Shown piece after piece: positions 8,887 through 16,278 of a stretch of DNA of 64,000 bases. The first letter of the stretch is position 1; each line of letters begins with the position of its first letter. The notes under the pieces are model-generated. The model searched no databases. It saw only the letters and a list, made by a program, of their open reading frames with translations, and had not been told where the DNA came from. The position numbers were made by a program, and so were the translations under genes. This DNA comes from Limnoglobus roseus (lineage in GTDB: Bacteria > Planctomycetota > Planctomycetia > Gemmatales > Gemmataceae): contig NZ_CP042425.1 in the NCBI RefSeq assembly GCF_008254045.1, positions 6,510,001 through 6,574,000 of the forward strand, given 5' to 3'.

Positions 8887-9573
8887 GTGCCAAGCAAGAT
8901 CCGACGCCTGCTCGTGCCGACGTTCGCCGCCGTCGTCGGCTGTGTAGTTCCTCGACCGCCGGGGCCAATTCCGACGATACCCCCGCCGGAGCCGGAACCT
9001 TTTACCTACCTACTGCCGGCGTTCCCGCAGCCCACGGCGTCCGGTCCCCCAACCCCACCTGCCGCGGCGGCCACTACCGAGCCATCGGTCTCGTCCACCG
9101 GCCGGCGTGATTTCGTCCAGACTGACGCGCCCTTCGACCTGGCGGTTGACGGGGCCGGGTTCTTCGCCTTCGCTCGGCCGGATGGCGGGGTCGGGTACAC
9201 CCGGTTCGGCGTCCTCGGCGTCGGGCCGGCCGGAGAGCTGACGACGCAGTCCGGGCACGCCCTCGCGCAAGCCCTGGCCCCGGTACCGGCCGACGCGGTG
9301 GCAATGACCGTCGGGGCGGACGGCACGGTCATCGCGCTGGTGGCCGGCGGAAAGGCGTGCGTCACCCTCGGCCGGATAACGCTGGCGACGTTCGCCAACC
9401 CGGGCTGGCTCCGCCGCGGCCCGGACGGCCTGTGGTCGGAAACGCCCGAGAGCGGCGCGGCTCAGGTATGCGAGCCGGGCGAGGGGATCGCCGGAACGAT
9501 CCGGCAGGGCTTCCGCGAGAAGCGATCGGACGGGTTCGCCGATCCGCCCTCGTCAGTCCGGGCCAACCCGTAG
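8887..9573 (+). CDS. FlgG/FlgE-like flagellar hook-basal-body domain on a lipoprotein
   Basis: 228 residues from GTG 8887. A short signal segment ends in a lipobox-like VVGC (Cys ~19), then a Pro-rich linker. Residues ~75-215 read as the central domain of flagellar rod/hook proteins: DAPFDLAVDGAGFFAFARPD, GYTRFGVLGVGPAGEL, GADGTVIALVAG, LGRITLATFANPGWL, then ETPESGAAQ. In flagellar FlgG the domain is flanked by N- and C-terminal rod helices; those are missing here. No other flagellar gene is in the element, so this is a free-standing, probably surface-anchored copy. Its function is unknown. Confidence 0.7.
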   Translation: MPSKIRRLLVPTFAAVVGCVVPRPPGPIPTIPPPEPEPFTYLLPAFPQPTASGPPTPPAAAATTEPSVSSTGRRDFVQTDAPFDLAVDGAGFFAFARPDGGVGYTRFGVLGVGPAGELTTQSGHALAQALAPVPADAVAMTVGADGTVIALVAGGKACVTLGRITLATFANPGWLRRGPDGLWSETPESGAAQVCEPGEGIAGTIRQGFREKRSDGFADPPSSVRANP

Positions 9574-9654
9574 CGGCAAGAGGTGGCTTGACCGGCATCC
9601 GCGCGGCGAACTGACCGCGGCCGAACTTCCTTCGTTGAGTGACCGGCCGAGTTG

Positions 9655-9987
9655 TCAAAGATCTCGGCCCGGCCGTAGCCCCGCCGCGACGAGCAGTTCG
9701 GCCGCGCGCATCGGTGTCAGGGCGGTGACTTGCCATTCGGACATGAGTCGTTCCAGCCGCTTCGCCGCTCGCGCCGGCCCGCCCTCGGCCCGCTCGCGTC
9801 GCTTCCGCAACCGCTGTTCCTGCACCTCCGGCGGCGCGATGGTGTCGCCGGCGAACACGACGCTCACGAAGTGCGGGTACACGTCCACCACCGGCAGCGG
9901 CGTCGGCTCCTCGCCTTCGCCCAGGACGGGGGGGGCGTCCCCAAGGGTAAGGCCGCGGGCGAACCAGTTGTTGCCGGCAACGCTCAT
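9655..9987 (-). CDS. Unknown protein, Arg/Ala-rich C terminus
   Basis: 110 residues from ATG 9987, which follows GGGGAATTGCGAG; an open frame continues upstream to 10128 but reads like non-coding sequence. Contains VVDVYPHFVSVVFAGDTIAPP, then a charged coiled-coil-like stretch (EVQEQRLRKRRERAEG) and a helical end. No family recognised. Confidence 0.45.
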   Translation of the reverse strand: MSVAGNNWFARGLTLGDAPPVLGEGEEPTPLPVVDVYPHFVSVVFAGDTIAPPEVQEQRLRKRRERAEGGPARAAKRLERLMSEWQVTALTPMRAAELLVAAGLRPGRDL

Positions 9988-10214
9988 CTCGCAATTCCCC
10001 GCTGAGGTCGGTGCTCGATCTAACCTCCCACGCCAACCGCCTCCGATCGCCTCAACCGTGGCGGAATCGAACGGTGTGTGTCGAAGCAGTACCGCAGAAC
10101 CGAACACACGAAGCAAAACTTCGGACATTCCGTCGGACGGCTGGGTTTTTCCGCACGTGGCGAGTCGCCGGCGGGGGCTTACTGAGTAGGCTCTCGCCCG
10201 CTCGGAGACTTCCC

Positions 10215-10490
10215 ATGCCGATACGATTCTCCTCCCGGGTCATCCCCGGCGTGTTCATTGCTGGCACCGCATACCTGTTGACCTCGACCATGGTCGAGTA
10301 CCGCCGGTACGCCGATCAACTCGATCACTCCTCCCGGCAGTTGACCGACTTGGAGCTTCGGGCGGAAGTCGTTCAGTACGAGCAGGCCGCGATGGGAGTA
10401 CTTCACCCCCGGCCGCCGGTCCTGCCGGCCGTCGCGGTCCACGCCGGGGCCGCGTCGCCGGAGACTGCTCCGCCGGCGAAGGAGTTGTGA
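10215..10490 (+). CDS. Small membrane-anchored protein
   Basis: 91 residues, ATG 10215 preceded by GGAGACTTCCC. One N-terminal membrane span (VIPGVFIAGTAYLLTSTMV), then a helical stretch EYRRYADQLDHSSRQLTDLE that could coil, then a Pro/Ala-rich tail. Its last 88 bases overlap the end of the convergent gene 10403-11068. Unknown function; a spanin or membrane stalk would be guesses. Confidence 0.55.
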   Translation: MPIRFSSRVIPGVFIAGTAYLLTSTMVEYRRYADQLDHSSRQLTDLELRAEVVQYEQAAMGVLHPRPPVLPAVAVHAGAASPETAPPAKEL

Positions 10491-11068
10491 AACGGCGGCC
10501 GGGCAGGGTCGCCCTTGGCCCATCCCATCGCGATCAGCGCCTCCACTGTGGCGGCCGTGGTCGTCACCTCGGCCTGTTCCAGCCGCTTGACGGCCCGCTC
10601 GACGCGGGCCAACTCGCGGGCCAGTTCCCGCCGGCGGCGGGCATCCAGTTCGGCGAACTGCTCCTCGACGGTGGCCACCTTGCCGCCGACGAACACCTGC
10701 CGGACGTAGGACGGAAACGTGTCGCGGGCGGACACGCTCACGACCTCGCCGCCCATGACGACATCGACCAACCGACCGGCCGCAAGAGCCTCTTGAACTT
10801 CGATCGGCAATCGGGCGACGGCCCGCAGCACCCGCCGAAGGTCCGCGAACCGGACCACGGCGGCGGCGGACAGTGTCCTCGCCGCAATCGGTGGTAGGTA
10901 CTCGCGCATCACGACGGACTTCAGCGAGCACGTCATCCCCCGGCGGACGACTTCGGCGTACAGGGCGGCCCCCCGCTCCAACCCGGCCACGGTGACGGCG
11001 AATATGCCCTCCAACTCGGCGAGCACTTCCCGGTCTTCGAGTTCGGTCACGGGGCGGCCGGCATTCAT
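10403..11068 (-). CDS. Unknown protein, paralogue of 11341-11871
   Basis: 221 residues. Its N-terminal ~110 residues align by eye with the product at 11341-11871: both have AELxGxFxV/L, RRGxxxxxxSVVxxEYLPxIA, LSAxxVxxxADxxxxLRAxAxLP. After that it carries a strand-rich block (VVMGGEVVSVSARDTFPSYVRQVFVGGK) and a long Arg/Glu/Ala helix (ELDARRRRELARELARVERA). The start overlaps the preceding small gene by 4 bases. No named domain. The paired genes and coupling suggest the two products act together or on related partners. Confidence 0.55.
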   Translation of the reverse strand: MNAGRPVTELEDREVLAELEGIFAVTVAGLERGAALYAEVVRRGMTCSLKSVVMREYLPPIAARTLSAAAVVRFADLRRVLRAVARLPIEVQEALAAGRLVDVVMGGEVVSVSARDTFPSYVRQVFVGGKVATVEEQFAELDARRRRELARELARVERAVKRLEQAEVTTTAATVEALIAMGWAKGDPARPPFHNSFAGGAVSGDAAPAWTATAGRTGGRG

Positions 11069-11295
11069 CTCGTGGGCCCCCAGCCCTCGGCAATCGCGAT
11101 GCGGACGATCTCCCGCGGCGACGGCCGCAGGTTCTTGGCGGCCAGAACTTCGTTAATCTTCCACACGAGCCGATCCGTCTGATCGTCCGTCGGCACGTCC
11201 GCCTTCGGGGGCGGCGGGGCCTTCTCCTTCTTCGGCTTCGTCGCGGCCTTCTGCTTGGCCTTGAGTTGCACTTCCTGCTCGCGGGGCGTGAGCAC
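11065..11295 (-). CDS. Small basic protein, unknown
   Basis: 76 residues from GTG 11295. The first half is Lys/Pro-rich (KQKAATKPKKEKAPPPPK), the second a compact helical end (WKINEVLAAKNLRPSPREIV) resembling a small winged-helix fragment. Coupled by an ATGA overlap to the gene 10403-11068, and only 46 bases after its paralogue's stop, so the three form one operon. Confidence 0.5.
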   Translation of the reverse strand: MLTPREQEVQLKAKQKAATKPKKEKAPPPPKADVPTDDQTDRLVWKINEVLAAKNLRPSPREIVRIAIAEGWGPTR

Positions 11296-11340
11296 ACGGC
11301 CGTGCAGGACGCAGTGCGTCAGCCCGGCGTCGAAGGCTTG

Positions 11341-11871
11341 TCACACGCTCATGGCGTGGGGCGACTGGCCCACTTCCTTCACGACGGCGATGCGGTGATC
11401 GTCCGCGGCCAGTTTCACCTGCTCGGCCGGGGGGAACTTGGCCAGCGCCCTCAGTGCCTTCGGGGCGTCGGCCATACTGCTGACGAGTTCGGCGGACAGC
11501 TTGCCGGCGGCGATGGCCGGGAGCCATTCCCCAAAAACGACGGACCGGAACTGAATCTTCAGGCCGCGGCGGTTGGCTTCGAGGAGTAAGTCGCCGGCGC
11601 GTTTCAGAACGGACAGCGACAAGGTGAAGAGGCCGGCCAGCTCCGCGGCGATGGCGTTATTGTCCATCGCCGACGGCGGCGGCAAGGCGTCCCAGGTCGT
11701 GCAGTTGGTCGAGTTCGCGGCGGCGGGCCGTATCGCGGCGCTTCCGCTGTCGTCGGCGGTGTGGGCCGGGGCGTGAGTTTCGCAAAACCGCTTCACCGCG
11801 GGGAACACCATCTCGGCGATGGCGTCCCGCGCTTGGGTGGACAGTCTGGCGGCGCTCGTGTCCATGGTCAT
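11341..11871 (-). CDS. Unknown protein, paralogue of 10403-11068
   Basis: 176 residues from ATG 11871 with a strong GGAGG eight bases upstream. Contains a divergent N terminus and the shared block described for its neighbour (AELAGLFTLSLSVLKRAGDL, RRGLKIQFRSVVFGEWLPAI, LSAELVSSMADAPKALRAL). All-alpha by appearance, with no catalytic motif visible. First gene of the 11871-to-10403 operon. Confidence 0.6.
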   Translation of the reverse strand: MTMDTSAARLSTQARDAIAEMVFPAVKRFCETHAPAHTADDSGSAAIRPAAANSTNCTTWDALPPPSAMDNNAIAAELAGLFTLSLSVLKRAGDLLLEANRRGLKIQFRSVVFGEWLPAIAAGKLSAELVSSMADAPKALRALAKFPPAEQVKLAADDHRIAVVKEVGQSPHAMSV

Positions 11872-12028
11872 CGGCAATCCTCCGTGTGGTGATGGCCTGC
11901 GCGCGGGTAGGTGCGCGCAGACTCCCCGGCCCACCGGCGAGAGTGGGTGTACGCGATTGTCCGGGGGTTAGGGTGTTCCAATGAACCCCGCGGCGGATCG
12001 CTTCCTTGCGCCGCCGCGGGGGCAACGA

Positions 12029-12313
12029 TCACGCCGTCCCAGGCTCGGGGTGTTGGATCGACCCCCGGCGGCTCTGCCGGACCGCGCGGGGGGAGAGGCG
12101 TCCCTGCCTCGGGGGTGTTTGCTTCCCGCCGCCCATCATCGGGGGCCGGCCGTCGGGCGCAAGGTCGGTTGCGGGCATGTCGTCGAATTGATCGATCGGG
12201 ATGAGAAGGTGGGCCACGGGCTTCCCCGCCCGGTCGAGGGCGTTCAGCACGGCGACCAGATCGAGCGCGAAGACAGCCTCGGCACTTGCGGGCGCGGTGG
12301 CGTTCGCTTTCAT
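12029..12313 (-). CDS. Small protein of unknown function
   Basis: 94 residues, ATG 12313 with GGAG upstream. The first 55 residues look folded (AVFALDLVAVLNALDRAGKP, HLLIPIDQFDDMPATDL), the remainder is Pro/Arg-rich and probably disordered. No family recognised. Confidence 0.4.
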   Translation of the reverse strand: MKANATAPASAEAVFALDLVAVLNALDRAGKPVAHLLIPIDQFDDMPATDLAPDGRPPMMGGGKQTPPRQGRLSPRAVRQSRRGSIQHPEPGTA

Positions 12314-12376
12314 GTCGGTGACTCCGTTCGTCGTGATGCGCACCCTCCCCCTCAAAGGGGAGGGAAGGAAGTGGGG

Positions 12377-12727
12377 TCAGGCCGCGTGCGCCGGGGCAGC
12401 GTCGAGGACGCCATCTGCCAGGAGTTCCTTGGTGCAGTCGCAGTGCTTGCACGTCTTCTTGAAGCAGTACCCCGTGCAGGAGCACTTCACCGGCTGGCCG
12501 CGGTGGTTCAGCGTCACCCCGTACACCTCGCCGTCGGTCAGCTTCACGAACAGCACTTGGCCTTCTTCCAAGGCGACGCCGTAGCTGACCGTGTCGCGCT
12601 TGCTCTGAACGATCGTCAGCGTGCCGATGGAAGGCGACATGGCGTCCGCGGACGGCAAGAACGCCCACCGGCGGCCGGCCTTGTGCGTGAGCGTCGGGGC
12701 GAGTTGGCCGCAGGTCGGGAGGGGCAT
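12377..12727 (-). CDS. SWIM-type zinc-finger protein
   Basis: 116 residues from ATG 12727 (AGGA upstream). The sequence VKCSCTGYCFKKTCKHCDC has the CxCx(n)CxH arrangement of SWIM zinc fingers, preceded by a beta sheet region (YGVALEEGQVLFVKLTDGE). SWIM domains bind DNA or proteins. It is divergent from the XRE repressor gene, with two operator-like dyads in the 180-bp gap, so it is the likely first gene of the lytic-direction transcript controlled by that repressor. Confidence 0.6.
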   Translation of the reverse strand: MPLPTCGQLAPTLTHKAGRRWAFLPSADAMSPSIGTLTIVQSKRDTVSYGVALEEGQVLFVKLTDGEVYGVTLNHRGQPVKCSCTGYCFKKTCKHCDCTKELLADGVLDAAPAHAA

Positions 12728-12826
12728 GGCAGGTTCCTCGGCGCGCACCCTCGACGCGGACGGCGGAACGATTCCGCTCGCCTGAACCCAGGTTCACATA
12801 GCGTAGGTGGTGCTGTGGTGGTAGAA

Positions 12827-12865
12827 TACTCCCAGAGGAGTACCTTGTCTACTCCTCTGGGAGTA
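12827..12865. promoter_or_regulatory. Twin palindromic operators between divergent genes
   Basis: Two 16-bp sites, TACTCCCAGAGGAGTA (12827-12842) and TACTCCTCTGGGAGTA (12850-12865), 7 bp apart. Each is itself a dyad (TACTCC-N4-GGAGTA) and the two are exact reverse complements, so the whole is a 39-bp inverted repeat. It lies between the leftward zinc-finger gene and the rightward XRE gene, the classic place for an autoregulated phage-type switch. A terminator is unlikely because the following region is a gene start 41 bases away. Confidence 0.7.
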
Positions 12866-12906
12866 GTTTTCCAAAGATTCTCCCAACTTTTTTCCCAGTG
12901 GTCCCT

Positions 12907-13188
12907 ATGCCCTTTCCGCATCTGAAGTTGAAGCAGCGTCGCGAAGAACTTGGCTTGACAAGGAAGCAGTTGGGCGAGAAGTGCGGTGTGCCGGAGCGCC
13001 ACATCGAAGCAATGGAGCAGGGCCGCAAGGTGAATCCCACGCACGACACCCTAGAGGCGCTCTGCAAGGGGCTGGAAGTGGACTGCGCTTTCTTCTTCAC
13101 CGAAGACGCTGAACAGCCGCCTCCAGTTGTTGGCCTTCCACCAAAGGCGAAGGAAGATGGCAAGCCTGCGAAGGGCAAGAAGAAGTGA
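12907..13188 (+). CDS. XRE-family repressor
   Basis: 93 residues, ATG 12907. Residues 5-60 are a Cro/C1-type helix-turn-helix: LKQRREELGLTRKQLGEKCG, then VPERHIEAMEQGRKVNPTHD and LEALCKGLEVD. The tail is Lys/Pro-rich and short, with no protease or dimerisation domain. The twin dyads immediately upstream are its probable binding sites. Its stop overlaps the next start (GTGA), so a second XRE-type peptide is co-translated. Confidence 0.8.
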   Translation: MPFPHLKLKQRREELGLTRKQLGEKCGVPERHIEAMEQGRKVNPTHDTLEALCKGLEVDCAFFFTEDAEQPPPVVGLPPKAKEDGKPAKGKKK

Positions 13189-13349
13189 CCCCGCCCACCT
13201 TCGCCGAGAAGCTGACCGAACTCCGCGCCGCGTCCGGCCTGACGCAACAGGAACTCGCGGAGAAGACGGGCGTCCCGCTCGCGACGATCCGCCGGTTCGA
13301 GGCCGGGAAGAACAAGCGGTCCCCGTCGTGGGGGCTGGTCGTGTGGTGA
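13185..13349 (+). CDS. Second, short XRE-type helix-turn-helix peptide
   Basis: 54 residues from GTG 13185, overlapping the repressor's stop codon. The sequence EKLTELRAASGLTQQELAEK then VPLATIRRFEAGKNKRSPSW is an unmistakable XRE helix-turn-helix covering four helices, but the fifth helix and any tail are missing because the frame stops at 13349. Either a naturally minimal regulator or a truncated one. Confidence 0.6.
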   Translation: MTPPTFAEKLTELRAASGLTQQELAEKTGVPLATIRRFEAGKNKRSPSWGLVVW

Positions 13350-13389
13350 GCGACTCCCGAAGGAGTGATCCTGTCCCATCCTCACCAGG

Positions 13390-13742
13390 ATGCCCACCGT
13401 GCCGGAGAATCGAGAGTTACCCCCGCGGGCGAAAACCCTCTACTCGTGGCAGAGCAAGGCCGGCGGGGCGGCCGTGACCACTGCCCTCGCCGCCCTCGGC
13501 GCGTGGTACAACTGGCCGACCTCTCAGTCGGTCATCCTTTTTCTCGCCATCGTCTCCGTCGGACTGTGCTACGTCGTCTACCGGGGGTTCCCGTGCCCCC
13601 GCTGCTCTCGCGGCATGTGGAAGGCGAAGTGGCCCGGCGACGCCCGCGGGCGGGCTGGTTACGGTGCCGGAAGTGCAACATCGTCTGGGACACAGGAACC
13701 CGGGTGGAGGAGAGGGAAGCCCCGCGGCCCTGGGACCAGTAG
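13390..13742 (+). pseudogene. Membrane protein with zinc ribbon, frameshifted between its two CxxC knuckles
   Basis: The first frame (ATG 13390) gives two membrane spans (GGAAVTTALAALGAWYNW; VILFLAIVSVGLCYVVYRG) and a first knuckle CPRC. The second knuckle CRKC with its natural context (AGWLRCRKCNIVW) is in the next frame and ends at 13742. The change occurs around 13640-13660 in a GC-repetitive run. If the frame were continuous, the product would be a ~117-residue membrane-tethered zinc ribbon. A real inactivating frameshift or an assembly error are both possible. Confidence 0.5.
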
Positions 13743-13778
13743 CCATGCCCGTCATCGTCGCGACCGTGCTCGCACTTC

Positions 13779-13809
13779 GGTTCTATCTGAAACGGTTTCA
13801 GATAGAACC
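13779..13809. repeat. Near-perfect 31-bp palindrome (15-bp arms, 1-nt centre)
   Basis: Arms GGTTCTATCTGAAAC and GTTTCAGATAGAACC around a single G. The core GAAACGGTTTC recurs in another palindrome at 27382-27402. It is placed between two near-copies of a gene start (ATGCCCGTCATCGTCGC at 13744 and ATGCCCATCATCGTCGC at 13819), as if inserted with local duplication. Confidence 0.7.
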
Positions 13810-13818
13810 TCGACACCC

Positions 13819-13905
13819 ATGCCCATCATCGTCGCCGTCGTGCTCCTGCTGGCTGGCGTGCTGTTCTGGTTCGTCCCCGGCCGCCACCGGCGTGTGGTGA
13901 AGTGA
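13819..13905 (+). CDS. Possible 28-residue single-span membrane peptide
   Basis: ATG 13819, one hydrophobic helix (IIVAVVLLLAGVLFWFVPG) and a basic end (RHRRVVK), the form of a small toxin-like or regulatory membrane peptide. A near-duplicate of its first codons occurs 75 bases upstream, interrupted by the palindrome. There is no strong ribosome site, so the call is tentative. Confidence 0.3.
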   Translation: MPIIVAVVLLLAGVLFWFVPGRHRRVVK

Positions 13906-13937
13906 TCGCCCCACGGCCCTGTTGCCGTTTTCCGACA

Positions 13938-13968
13938 ACTCTCCCGTCGTCCAGAGCGACGGGAGAGT
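13938..13968 (+). promoter_or_regulatory. 12-bp hairpin that sequesters the Shine-Dalgarno of 13974-14549
   Basis: Arms ACTCTCCCGTCG (13938-13949) and CGACGGGAGAGT (13957-13968), 7-nt loop. The only ribosome site for the following ATG (13974) is GGGAGAG at 13961-13967, which is inside the 3' arm. Folding would block translation initiation. Otherwise it could be an ordinary terminator of the preceding genes, though no T-run follows. Confidence 0.5.
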
Positions 13969-13973
13969 CCGAA

Positions 13974-14549
13974 ATGGAGTTGCTCCCCATGGCGTCCGGT
14001 CAAAGCCCCCGGGGGAAGTTGCCATCTCCCACTTTCGGCGGGGCCCCCATCAGTGGGTCAATCGTCACGGTGGTCTGGTGCCTGCTCGCGGGGATCGCGG
14101 TCGTATTTTCGCGCGTAGACCACTGGCCGCCGCCCTGGCCGGACCTCACACTCCTCCCGGCGGCCGTCGGGGGCGTCCTGCTCGCGGTCGTGGTCCTCCG
14201 CATTGTTCGTTCGCTCCGGGAGCCGCGTCCGACACTGTTCCTCACCACGGCCCGATCCGAATCGGGGATGCTCATCAACCTCCGGTTCACCTTCCCGGCC
14301 CCGGTGTTCGACGGCCGGCGTGCGGTGGCCGTGGTCCGGTGCGAGCGCTACACGACGTTGAGCGACGGGGAGACAACGGAGGAGCGCCTTTGGACCAATC
14401 GGTGCACCATGAGGGTTCACTCCGGCGAGTGCGCGGGGGTGGTGAAACGGCCGCAGGGGTTGCCCCCAACGCCGCCGGGTAGGAAGTCCACCGACGTGTG
14501 GTACGTCGATCTGGAGTGCGGCGGGTACTGGCTGGTCTACGCGGTCTAG
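13974..14549 (+). CDS. Membrane protein, unknown
   Basis: 191 residues from ATG 13974. Two membrane spans (VTVVWCLLAGIAVVF; LLPAAVGGVLLAVVVLRIV) are followed by a ~100-residue soluble domain with PTLFLTTARSESGMLINLRF and DVWYVDLECGGYWLVY, probably a beta sandwich. Two spans plus a beta domain is a layout seen in several Gemmata-type hypothetical proteins. No motif indicates a reaction. Confidence 0.55.
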   Translation: MELLPMASGQSPRGKLPSPTFGGAPISGSIVTVVWCLLAGIAVVFSRVDHWPPPWPDLTLLPAAVGGVLLAVVVLRIVRSLREPRPTLFLTTARSESGMLINLRFTFPAPVFDGRRAVAVVRCERYTTLSDGETTEERLWTNRCTMRVHSGECAGVVKRPQGLPPTPPGRKSTDVWYVDLECGGYWLVYAV

Positions 14550-14573
14550 GCGCGACCGCGGGGAGGGCAGGCG

Positions 14574-15251
14574 ATGACGGAAGCGGAGTGGCTGGCGGCA
14601 TCTGATCCGGACCCGACGCTCGCCTTCTTCGACGCAACAGTGTCACACCGGAAACTCCGCCTCTTCGCGGTCGCGTGCTGCCGTCGTCAACCGGCGGCGA
14701 ACGAGGCGTGGGATTGTTGGGAAAATGCCGCAGAAGTTGCGGAGGCGTTCTGTGACGGACGGGCCGACTCCGCGGCGATGGACCGCGCGCAAGCGAATGT
14801 CGAAAGTCGGCTCGAACTATATCCGGGCGAACCAGTTTACAACGCTGGCTTCTGGGCCTGTGGTCGGGACATCGTCCGCGATGTGATCGGTGCCGCCTTC
14901 TACTCGGCGAACCTCATTGCCAGCTCACAAGTTGAGTTTTCGTCGCGTGACCACGACGACAGGTATGCGGCCGTCCGAGAGGTAGAACGACGGTGTCAAT
15001 GTGTGATCCTCCGCGACATCTTTGGCAACCCGTTCCGCCCCGTGACGTTCTCCCCATCGTGGCTCACCACCACCGCCGTCGGCCTCGCGGAAGCGATCTA
15101 CGCCGACCGCGCGTTCGACCGCCTGCCCATCCTCGCGGATGCGTTGCAGGACGCCGGGTGCGAGGACGAAGCGATTCTCGCCCACTGCCGGGGCGACGGG
15201 CCGCACGTCCGCGGGTGCTGGGTCGTCGACGGGGTGCTGGGCAAGGGGTAA
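14574..15251 (+). CDS. Gemmata-type unknown protein (MTEAEW... family)
   Basis: 225 residues, ATG 14574 with GGAGGGCAGGCG just upstream. It begins MTEAEWLAASDPDPTLAFF and has HRKLRLFAVACCRR, then RDIFGNPFRPVTF, IYADRAFDRLPILADALQDA and HCRGDGPHVRGCWVVD, a set of blocks I associate with a large family of paralogues found in Gemmata-like planctomycetes. The conserved CC and HCRG...C positions might bind metal. Cytoplasmic by appearance. Function unknown. Confidence 0.7.
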   Translation: MTEAEWLAASDPDPTLAFFDATVSHRKLRLFAVACCRRQPAANEAWDCWENAAEVAEAFCDGRADSAAMDRAQANVESRLELYPGEPVYNAGFWACGRDIVRDVIGAAFYSANLIASSQVEFSSRDHDDRYAAVREVERRCQCVILRDIFGNPFRPVTFSPSWLTTTAVGLAEAIYADRAFDRLPILADALQDAGCEDEAILAHCRGDGPHVRGCWVVDGVLGKG

Positions 15252-15350
15252 CAGGGCGGAAAGCGGAGCGGCGGCGACTTCTCACCACGTTCTCAGTTGA
15301 CCCATCTCGACCGGCGTCCGTAAATTCAGAACAAACTCACGAGACACCCG

Positions 15351-15971
15351 ATGTTGAAACAACTCCCCACATGCGCATTCTCTGCGTCGCTGTTAATTTT
15401 CCTCGTCGGCGTCCCGTGCACCTCGGCCGCTCCCGTGCCCAAGGTTGCCGACCAGAAGCCGTTCTACCCGACCGCGGTCGGCACGAAGTGGGTCTACCGG
15501 CAGGAAAAGCGGGAGTGGATGGACGAGATCACGGCGGCCGAGCAGCGCGACGCGGTCACAACGCTTACCGTGCGGCGAACGGAAGGAAAGGCATTGTCCG
15601 AGGACATCTTCAGCGTTTCGGCCGACGGGGTCACGTGGGTGACGACCGATAAGTTCCCAATCGAAGCGCGAATCCTCAAGCTTCCGCTCGCGACGGGCGA
15701 CCAGTGGTCGGTCGATCCGCCCGTCGTCCGGGGCATCCGAAATGAACCCGGAGAGTACACCGTCGGCACCGCCGAAGACGTGACGGTCCCCGCCGGCAAG
15801 TTCCGGGCGTACCCCGTTCAGTTCGTGGAGGCCGAGCGAAACGGGAAGAAGCCCAAGGAATCGGGGACGAAAAACACCCACTGGTACGCCCCGGGTGTGG
15901 GCCTCGTGAAATTCCGGAACGAGAAGCCGGAACTCATCCGGGAATTGAAGTCGTTCACCCCGGGCAAGTGA
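15351..15971 (+). CDS. Secreted protein, member of a three-gene family in this window
   Basis: 206 residues with a signal peptide (ASLLIFLVGVPCTSAAPVPK). The mature part follows the family pattern: FYPTAVGTKWVYR near the start, KLPLATGDQWS in the middle, GTAEDVTVPAGKFRAYPV, HWYAPGVGLVKF, ending ELKSFTPGK. Two relatives lie outside the element at 43969-44574 and 58857-59471, sharing the YFPTxVGxKxxY, VPxGKxxAxPV, WYAxGVGxVK and LKSxTxxK blocks. Probably a periplasmic or surface beta-sandwich; role unknown. Confidence 0.65.
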   Translation: MLKQLPTCAFSASLLIFLVGVPCTSAAPVPKVADQKPFYPTAVGTKWVYRQEKREWMDEITAAEQRDAVTTLTVRRTEGKALSEDIFSVSADGVTWVTTDKFPIEARILKLPLATGDQWSVDPPVVRGIRNEPGEYTVGTAEDVTVPAGKFRAYPVQFVEAERNGKKPKESGTKNTHWYAPGVGLVKFRNEKPELIRELKSFTPGK

Positions 15972-16149
15972 CAGCGACGTATTCGGTTGACCTTAGCCGT
16001 GCGGTGACTCCTTGGCCGTTTACCCACTCAGCAACGCGCCGGTTCGTCCCCCAGGTTCTTGACTTGCGGCCGCCGGCGGGGTCCAATGTCGTGCCGGTGT
16101 TATCATGCGCCGGCGCATACGAATACACTGCTCGGCAGAGGGTACGCGG

Positions 16150-16278
16150 GTGGGCGAGCGTGAGTCACGGCCCGACATCATTGCCGCGGGCCTCGTGGCG
16201 GGGGCCTCCGTCGTGATGTTCTGGGCGGTGTTCGCGGACCTGCTGTCAGCCTCGTCGGGGGCAGCTTGCGCGTCATGA
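16150..16278 (+). CDS. Possible 42-residue membrane peptide coupled to 16275-16475
   Basis: GTG start, one membrane span (AAGLVAGASVVMFWAVFADLL). Its stop TGA overlaps the next gene's ATG (ATGA), a good sign of translation. Too short for family assignment. Confidence 0.4.
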   Translation: MGERESRPDIIAAGLVAGASVVMFWAVFADLLSASSGAACAS

